This document shows, piece after piece, positions 6,559-12,576 of a DNA stretch of 12,576 bases. Position 1 is the stretch's first letter; each line of letters starts with the position of its first letter. Position numbers and translations under genes: made by a program. The DNA lies in contig JALSIF010000251.1 of NCBI GenBank assembly GCA_026981635.1, positions 1 through 12,576 of the forward strand, read 5' to 3'. This stretch comes from JALSIF01 sp026981635 [NCBI: bacterium]. Lineage in GTDB: Bacteria; 4484-113; JALSIF01. A model generated the notes under the pieces. That model made no database searches. It was not told the DNA's origin and saw only the letters and a program-made list of their open reading frames with translations.

Positions 6559-8046
6559 ATGCTTATCGTGCTTCTGGCAGGTGGGCTGGAGGAATTGCTG
6601 GGTAAGATCTCATCTTTCCTCTGGGGCTGGCCTCTCATCCTGCTTCTGCTTGTCGCCGGCCTCTACTTCACCCTGCTTACCCGCTTCGTCCAGCTGAGGA
6701 AGTTCTTCTACGGCTGGAAGGTTTTCCTCGGCCACTACGACCGGGAGCTCTCTGAGCGGGAGGGGGCAGGTGGGGTGCTCAGCCACTTCAAGGCCCTCTC
6801 CACCGCCCTTTCTGCCACCATCGGCACCGGCAACATCGTCGGGGTGGCCACCGCCATCATCCTGGGCGGGATCGGCGCACCGGTCTGGATGCTGGTCTCC
6901 GGCTTTCTTGGCATGGCCACCAAGTTCGTCACCTGCACCCTCTCCAACCGCTACCGGGAGGTGGACGAGGAGGGCAACGTCTACGGTGGCCCCATGTATG
7001 TCATCGTCAAGGCCCTGCCCAAAAGCTGGCACTGGCTGGCCTGGCTGTTTGCCATCTCCCTCTCCATCGCCGCCTTCGGCATCGGCAACCTGGTCCAGGC
7101 CAACGCCGTCTCCCAGCGCTTCACCAGCCTGCTCATAGACCGCTTCCAGCTGGTGGCCGAGCCGGGCTTCCTCCAGGCGGTAATCGGCTTTCTGCTGGCC
7201 GCGCTGGTCTTTCTGGTCATCATCGGCGGCATCCGCTCCATCGGCACCGCCGCCGGCATCCTGGTTCCGGTGATGGCCCTCGGCTACCTGGCGGGCGGGC
7301 TGGTCATCCTCCTCTTCAACCTGGACAAGCTGGGAGCCGCCCTGGGGAGCATGTTTGCCGCCTCGGTCAGCCTCAAGGCGGGCTTTGGCGGGCTGATGGG
7401 AACTGCGGTGCGCTACGGCTTTGCCCGCGGCCTCTTCTCCAACGAGGCGGGGCTGGGTTCCGCTCCCATTGCCCACGCCGCCGCCCGCACCCGCGAGCCG
7501 GTGCGGGAGGGCTATGTGGCCATGATCGGCCCCTTCATTGACACCATCGTCATCTGCATGATGACCGCCACGGTGATCATCGTCACCATGGGGGATAAGC
7601 TTTCTTCCTACGGGGAGGGCCGGGCGGCCGACCTTACCGCCCACGCCTTTGAGCTGGGCCTGGGGGCGGTCTTCCCCCCCAGCGCAGGGGCGGTCTTCGT
7701 CTCCCTTGCCCTGGCCATCTTCGCCTTTACCACCATCCTGGGCTGGTCCTACTACGGGGAGCAGGGAATCGCCTTTCTGCTTGGCAAGGGAGCCATCCTC
7801 CCCTACCGGCTGGTATGGGTGGCGGTGGTGTTTGTGGGCTCTGTTTCCCAGCTCTCCCTGGTCTGGACCCTCTCGGACATCTTCAACGCCCTGATGGCCA
7901 TTCCCAACCTGCTTGCTGCATTTGCCCTTGCCCACCTGGTGGCCCGCTGGGAGCGAGACTACAGCCGGGGGAAGCGGATGAACATCACCGAGGAACAGCT
8001 CCGCCGGGAATCGGTAAGGCTTCGTCCCCAGCCCGAGGGAAGCTAG
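6559..8046 (+). CDS. AGCS-family sodium:alanine/glycine symporter
   Basis: This polytopic inner-membrane protein of 495 residues belongs to the alanine or glycine:cation symporter family, which imports small neutral amino acids driven by sodium (sometimes proton) gradients. The signature FKALSTALSATIGTGNIVGVATAI (about 77-100) is diagnostic. YGGPMYVIVKAL (142-153), TAVRYGFARGLFSNEAGLGSAPIAHAAA (about 282-309) and ILGWSYYGEQ (393-402) are further family blocks. About ten hydrophobic segments are visible, and the length is typical for the family. The ATG at 6559 has an excellent AGGAGG (6547-6552) six bases upstream. It is the last gene of the plus-strand block, and its stop faces the stop of a convergent lipoprotein gene only nine bases away. 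The upstream secreted proteases suggest it takes up amino acids released outside the cell; that link is inference. Alanine versus glycine preference cannot be decided. Confidence 0.95.
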   Translation: MLIVLLAGGLEELLGKISSFLWGWPLILLLLVAGLYFTLLTRFVQLRKFFYGWKVFLGHYDRELSEREGAGGVLSHFKALSTALSATIGTGNIVGVATAIILGGIGAPVWMLVSGFLGMATKFVTCTLSNRYREVDEEGNVYGGPMYVIVKALPKSWHWLAWLFAISLSIAAFGIGNLVQANAVSQRFTSLLIDRFQLVAEPGFLQAVIGFLLAALVFLVIIGGIRSIGTAAGILVPVMALGYLAGGLVILLFNLDKLGAALGSMFAASVSLKAGFGGLMGTAVRYGFARGLFSNEAGLGSAPIAHAAARTREPVREGYVAMIGPFIDTIVICMMTATVIIVTMGDKLSSYGEGRAADLTAHAFELGLGAVFPPSAGAVFVSLALAIFAFTTILGWSYYGEQGIAFLLGKGAILPYRLVWVAVVFVGSVSQLSLVWTLSDIFNALMAIPNLLAAFALAHLVARWERDYSRGKRMNITEEQLRRESVRLRPQPEGS

Positions 8047-8055
8047 CCCTGACGC

Positions 8056-8595
8056 CTACTGAGTGACCACCTGGGCGTTGCGGATGGCGTCCATGATCAC
8101 CTGGTCATCGTTGCTTCCCGCTGCCGCCGTGTCAATGATCAGCGCCTGCCCGCCACCCGCGATGACTACTACACGCTTATAGATGGTGATCCCCTGGGCG
8201 TTGGCCTGCCAGTTGCCCATTACCGCCCTGATCCCGCCCGGCAGGGTGAGCTCCTCCTGGCCGGTAAAGGAGATGGGGAAGGGAAACTTGCTGGCCTGCT
8301 TCTCCACCTCCTGCTTGATTTGTTCAAAGACGGTCTTGGCATTCACGAACGGAGGTATCTCCAGGCGCTTCACCTGCAGGATGGGGGCGAAGTTTGAGCC
8401 CTTGCGGGTGTAGGTCTTGATGATGGTCATGTTCTCAATGGTGGGGATCATCGCCTGGGTGAGGTAGGAGCGCACCGACCAGCTCTCCTCCCAGGTGGGG
8501 GGAAGGGAAAACTGTATGTCCAACGGTTTCTTCCCGCAGCCGGCAAAAAGCAGGGTGACCAGGCTGGCAACAAGCCATACAAGCTTCCCTCTCAT
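8056..8595 (-). CDS. small lipoprotein, possibly with a PsbP/DcrB-like fold
   Basis: This 179-residue protein begins with a lipoprotein signal, MRGKLVWLVASLVTLLF-AGC, with Cys20 as the lipid attachment site. After a short KKP linker the pattern is reminiscent of PsbP/DcrB/Mog1-like domains: FSLPPTWEE near the start, a strand and helix middle (FEQIKQEVEKQA), then a strand-rich half (EELTLPGGIRAVMGNW, GITIYKRVVVIAGGGQALIIDTAA) and a last helix (QVIMDAIRNAQ). The fold suggestion is by pattern only and the function is unknown. No Shine-Dalgarno precedes the ATG. Minus-strand GGAATAAT ends nine bases before the ATG; if it is a -10, the message would be almost leaderless. It lies 32 bases downstream of the AhpD-like gene and could also be co-transcribed with it. 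Confidence 0.85.
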   Translation of the reverse strand: MRGKLVWLVASLVTLLFAGCGKKPLDIQFSLPPTWEESWSVRSYLTQAMIPTIENMTIIKTYTRKGSNFAPILQVKRLEIPPFVNAKTVFEQIKQEVEKQASKFPFPISFTGQEELTLPGGIRAVMGNWQANAQGITIYKRVVVIAGGGQALIIDTAAAGSNDDQVIMDAIRNAQVVTQ

Positions 8596-8627
8596 GGTGG
8601 GTGAATTATTCCAGAGCGGACCTCTAC

Positions 8628-9275
8628 CTAAACCACCCTTAGGGCCAGCTCCCGATCGGTGGGCACCCCCAGCCGCTTGACCAGCCTAATGAGCTCGCTC
8701 AGGGTAAGGGTGGCAAGGATAAGTTCCATTCTTTCTTCCGCGTCATATTCAGCTAGCCTATCGTCTAGCCCGGGGTTGTCTGCCGGTTCTTCCGCCAGGC
8801 TCAACATGACCTCAACCACTGGACGCTCCTCAACAGGGAGCAGCTCTAGCGCCTCCACAAGCTTCCCCTGCCAGACCAGATGAAGCAGGTTGGGGTCAGC
8901 CCCGTAGAGGAAGAGAAGGTGGCCAAATAGCCTTCTCATATATTCGCACTCCTCCTGGCGGGCCAGTGCCAGTCCGGCGGTGAGCTTGGCCAGGATGGGG
9001 AATCGCCCCGCCAGAAGGTGGCTCTTGAAGCGCTGCCAGGTGGCCCTGAGTTCCTCAGGGTTGAGGGCCAGGGTGCGAAAGAGGTTGGGCACCCCGCTAA
9101 GCCCCAGTTCCTCTCCGATCTCGTCAAAGGTCTTTGCCACCAGGGGGTCCTCGCCGGTTAGGGCATCAATCTCGGCCAGGGTTAGCCCCAGCCCCTCAAC
9201 CAGCTGATCCCCTGGGCCGCTCTGTGCCAGGGGGGAAAAGCAGGCTGACACCCCGACTAGCTCCTCTCCCACCAT
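8628..9275 (-). CDS. degenerate AhpD-like (carboxymuconolactone decarboxylase-like) protein
   Basis: This all-helical cytoplasmic protein of about 215 residues resembles the AhpD/CMD family of peroxidase-related proteins. The landmark VPNLFRTLALNPEELRATW (about 62-80) is typical of these proteins just before the active-site helix. In active members that helix carries CxxCxxxH; here the aligned stretch is CEYMRRLF (Cys110, Met113, Phe117), so only the first cysteine remains. The C-terminal half (LSLAEEPADNPGLDDRLAEYDAEERMELILATL) fits the second part of the domain. Thiol-peroxidase activity is therefore doubtful; a binding or structural role is possible. Start choice is uncertain: ATG 9275 is used here; GTG 9251 has GGAGAGGAG nine bases upstream and would give 207 residues; TTG 9287 lies upstream of the transcription start expected from the TAAAAT box at 9290-9295. 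It follows uvrB on the same strand. Confidence 0.7.
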   Translation of the reverse strand: MVGEELVGVSACFSPLAQSGPGDQLVEGLGLTLAEIDALTGEDPLVAKTFDEIGEELGLSGVPNLFRTLALNPEELRATWQRFKSHLLAGRFPILAKLTAGLALARQEECEYMRRLFGHLLFLYGADPNLLHLVWQGKLVEALELLPVEERPVVEVMLSLAEEPADNPGLDDRLAEYDAEERMELILATLTLSELIRLVKRLGVPTDRELALRVV

Positions 9276-9289
9276 ATCGTCTGCCAATG

Positions 9290-9301
9290 ATTTTAGCTGA
9301 G
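9290..9301 (-). promoter_or_regulatory. candidate -10 region for the AhpD-like gene
   Basis: The minus strand reads CTCAGCTAAAAT, whose last six bases are a good -10 (TAAAAT). It lies in the 43-base gap between the uvrB stop and ATG 9275. The same 12-mer with one change (CTCAGCTAGAAT) occurs before the divergent lipoprotein gene at 12240-12251. No convincing -35 is seen. Confidence 0.4.
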
Positions 9302-9318
9302 CTGGAGGCCGCTTCTAG

Positions 9319-12192
<2,874 letters not shown>

Positions 12193-12195
12193 TCT

Positions 12196-12201
12196 TCCTC
12201 C
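12196..12201 (-). promoter_or_regulatory. ribosome binding site fixing the far-upstream start of uvrB
   Basis: GGAGGA on the minus strand lies three bases before ATG 12192. It is the best Shine-Dalgarno match near any possible start of this gene and supports translation of the N-terminal extension, although the spacing is short. Confidence 0.6.
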
Positions 12202-12221
12202 ATACTACCCTGCCTGTCTGC

Positions 12222-12251
12222 TTGCTCCTGCCATCCCCGCTCAGCTAGAAT
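12222..12251 (+). promoter_or_regulatory. candidate sigma-70-type promoter for the right-edge lipoprotein gene
   Basis: TTGCTC (12222-12227) and TAGAAT (12246-12251) are separated by 18 bases, and the expected start site lies about 20-25 bases before the ATG at 12280. This is the best -35/-10 pair in the window. The -10 context CTCAGCTAGAAT recurs, with one change, at 9301-9290. Confidence 0.55.
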
Positions 12252-12279
12252 GGGGCAAACCCGTCCGAGGAGGCTCCCC

Positions 12280-12576
12280 ATGGTGAGGGCAAAGGCGTTC
12301 TCTTTCCTCCTGGTGCTGGTCTTGCTTGCTTCGGCCTGCAACTCGGAAGCAAGCCCCTCCCTTGGGCTGGAGCTTTCCCCGCCCCGGGATGGCTCCATCC
12401 CCCTGCCCAGCGAATTGGATCAGGGCATGCGCACCCTTAGCTTCACCACCACCATCACCAGCGCCAATCTGGTCCAGGATCTGTCCCGCGGGACGATGGA
12501 GATTGAGGGAGATGTTGTCAACTTCACCGCTCCCGCCGGTGACATCTCCTACGGCGTATTTGCGGTGGGCGGCCTG
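12280..12576 (+). CDS. lipoprotein of unknown function, partial
   Basis: The first 99 residues of an open frame that runs off the right edge. The N-terminus MVRAKAFSFLLVLVLLASAC is a lipoprotein signal peptide with Cys20 as the likely modified residue, followed by a NSEASPS linker. Beyond this is a Thr/Ser-rich, strand-prone region (MRTLSFTTTITSANL, then EIEGDVVNFTAPAGDISYG) that gives no family. ATG 12280 has GAGGAGG (12267-12273) six bases upstream; GTG 12283 is a less likely alternative. It is divergent from uvrB across 87 bases and has its own promoter candidate. The visible part looks like the start of an exported beta-rich protein, but the function is unknown. Confidence 0.85.
   Translation, partial: MVRAKAFSFLLVLVLLASACNSEASPSLGLELSPPRDGSIPLPSELDQGMRTLSFTTTITSANLVQDLSRGTMEIEGDVVNFTAPAGDISYGVFAVGGL

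Noticed and set aside
6610-7935. A 441-codon open frame on the minus strand, antisense to the symporter gene
   Set aside because: Its composition is rich in Gly, Asp, Glu and His and complements the hydrophobic codons of the AGCS gene, whose family motifs are clear. It is a shadow frame.
8047-8055. A bidirectional terminator between the convergent symporter and lipoprotein genes
   Set aside because: Only nine bases separate the stops, and no stem with a T-run was found in or around them.
12193-12221. TAGTAT on the minus strand as a uvrB -10 element
   Set aside because: It ends so close to the Shine-Dalgarno that transcription would begin inside or after the ribosome binding site; no -35 was evident.

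Overview
The window is dense, GC-rich bacterial DNA with nine coding regions that look complete, two that run off the ends, and no intergenic gap longer than about 100 bases. Several genes start at GTG, arginine is often AGG, three genes encode lipoprotein signal peptides, and YebC, MazG and UvrB are all present. This fits a bacterium with an ordinary Sec/lipoprotein pathway. The lineage cannot be fixed from the sequence; a deep-branching or thermophilic high-GC group is possible but is only a guess. No tRNA, rRNA, CRISPR array, insertion sequence or phage gene was seen.

Layout from left to right. Positions 1-1762 (minus strand) hold yebC followed by a CNNM/CBS-domain membrane protein cut by the left edge. 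Positions 1867-8046 (plus strand) hold a single-domain MazG, two tandem secreted subtilisin-like proteases with dockerin-like calcium-binding tails, a PhnD-type substrate-binding lipoprotein, and an AGCS sodium:alanine/glycine symporter. Positions 8056-12192 (minus strand) hold a small lipoprotein, a degenerate AhpD-like (carboxymuconolactone decarboxylase-like) protein, and uvrB with a very long N-terminal extension. At 12280 a divergent lipoprotein gene begins and is cut by the right edge.

The plus-strand block from the first protease to the symporter is tightly packed: the two proteases overlap by 17 bases and the second protease overlaps the PhnD-like gene by 8 or 38. It can be read as a scavenging unit in which exported proteases release peptides or amino acids and the sodium symporter imports alanine or glycine. 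The role of the PhnD-like lipoprotein, which has no PhnC/PhnE partners here, is open. This reading is inference from gene order.

The most unusual item is UvrB: 957 residues instead of about 670, with roughly 250 unrecognised residues ahead of a complete UvrB core, and a good ribosome binding site at the far upstream ATG. Other points are a repeated promoter-like element (CTCAGCTARAAT), an inverted repeat in the yebC/mazG divergent gap, a hairpin in the leader of the first protease, and an AhpD-like protein that has lost part of its redox motif.
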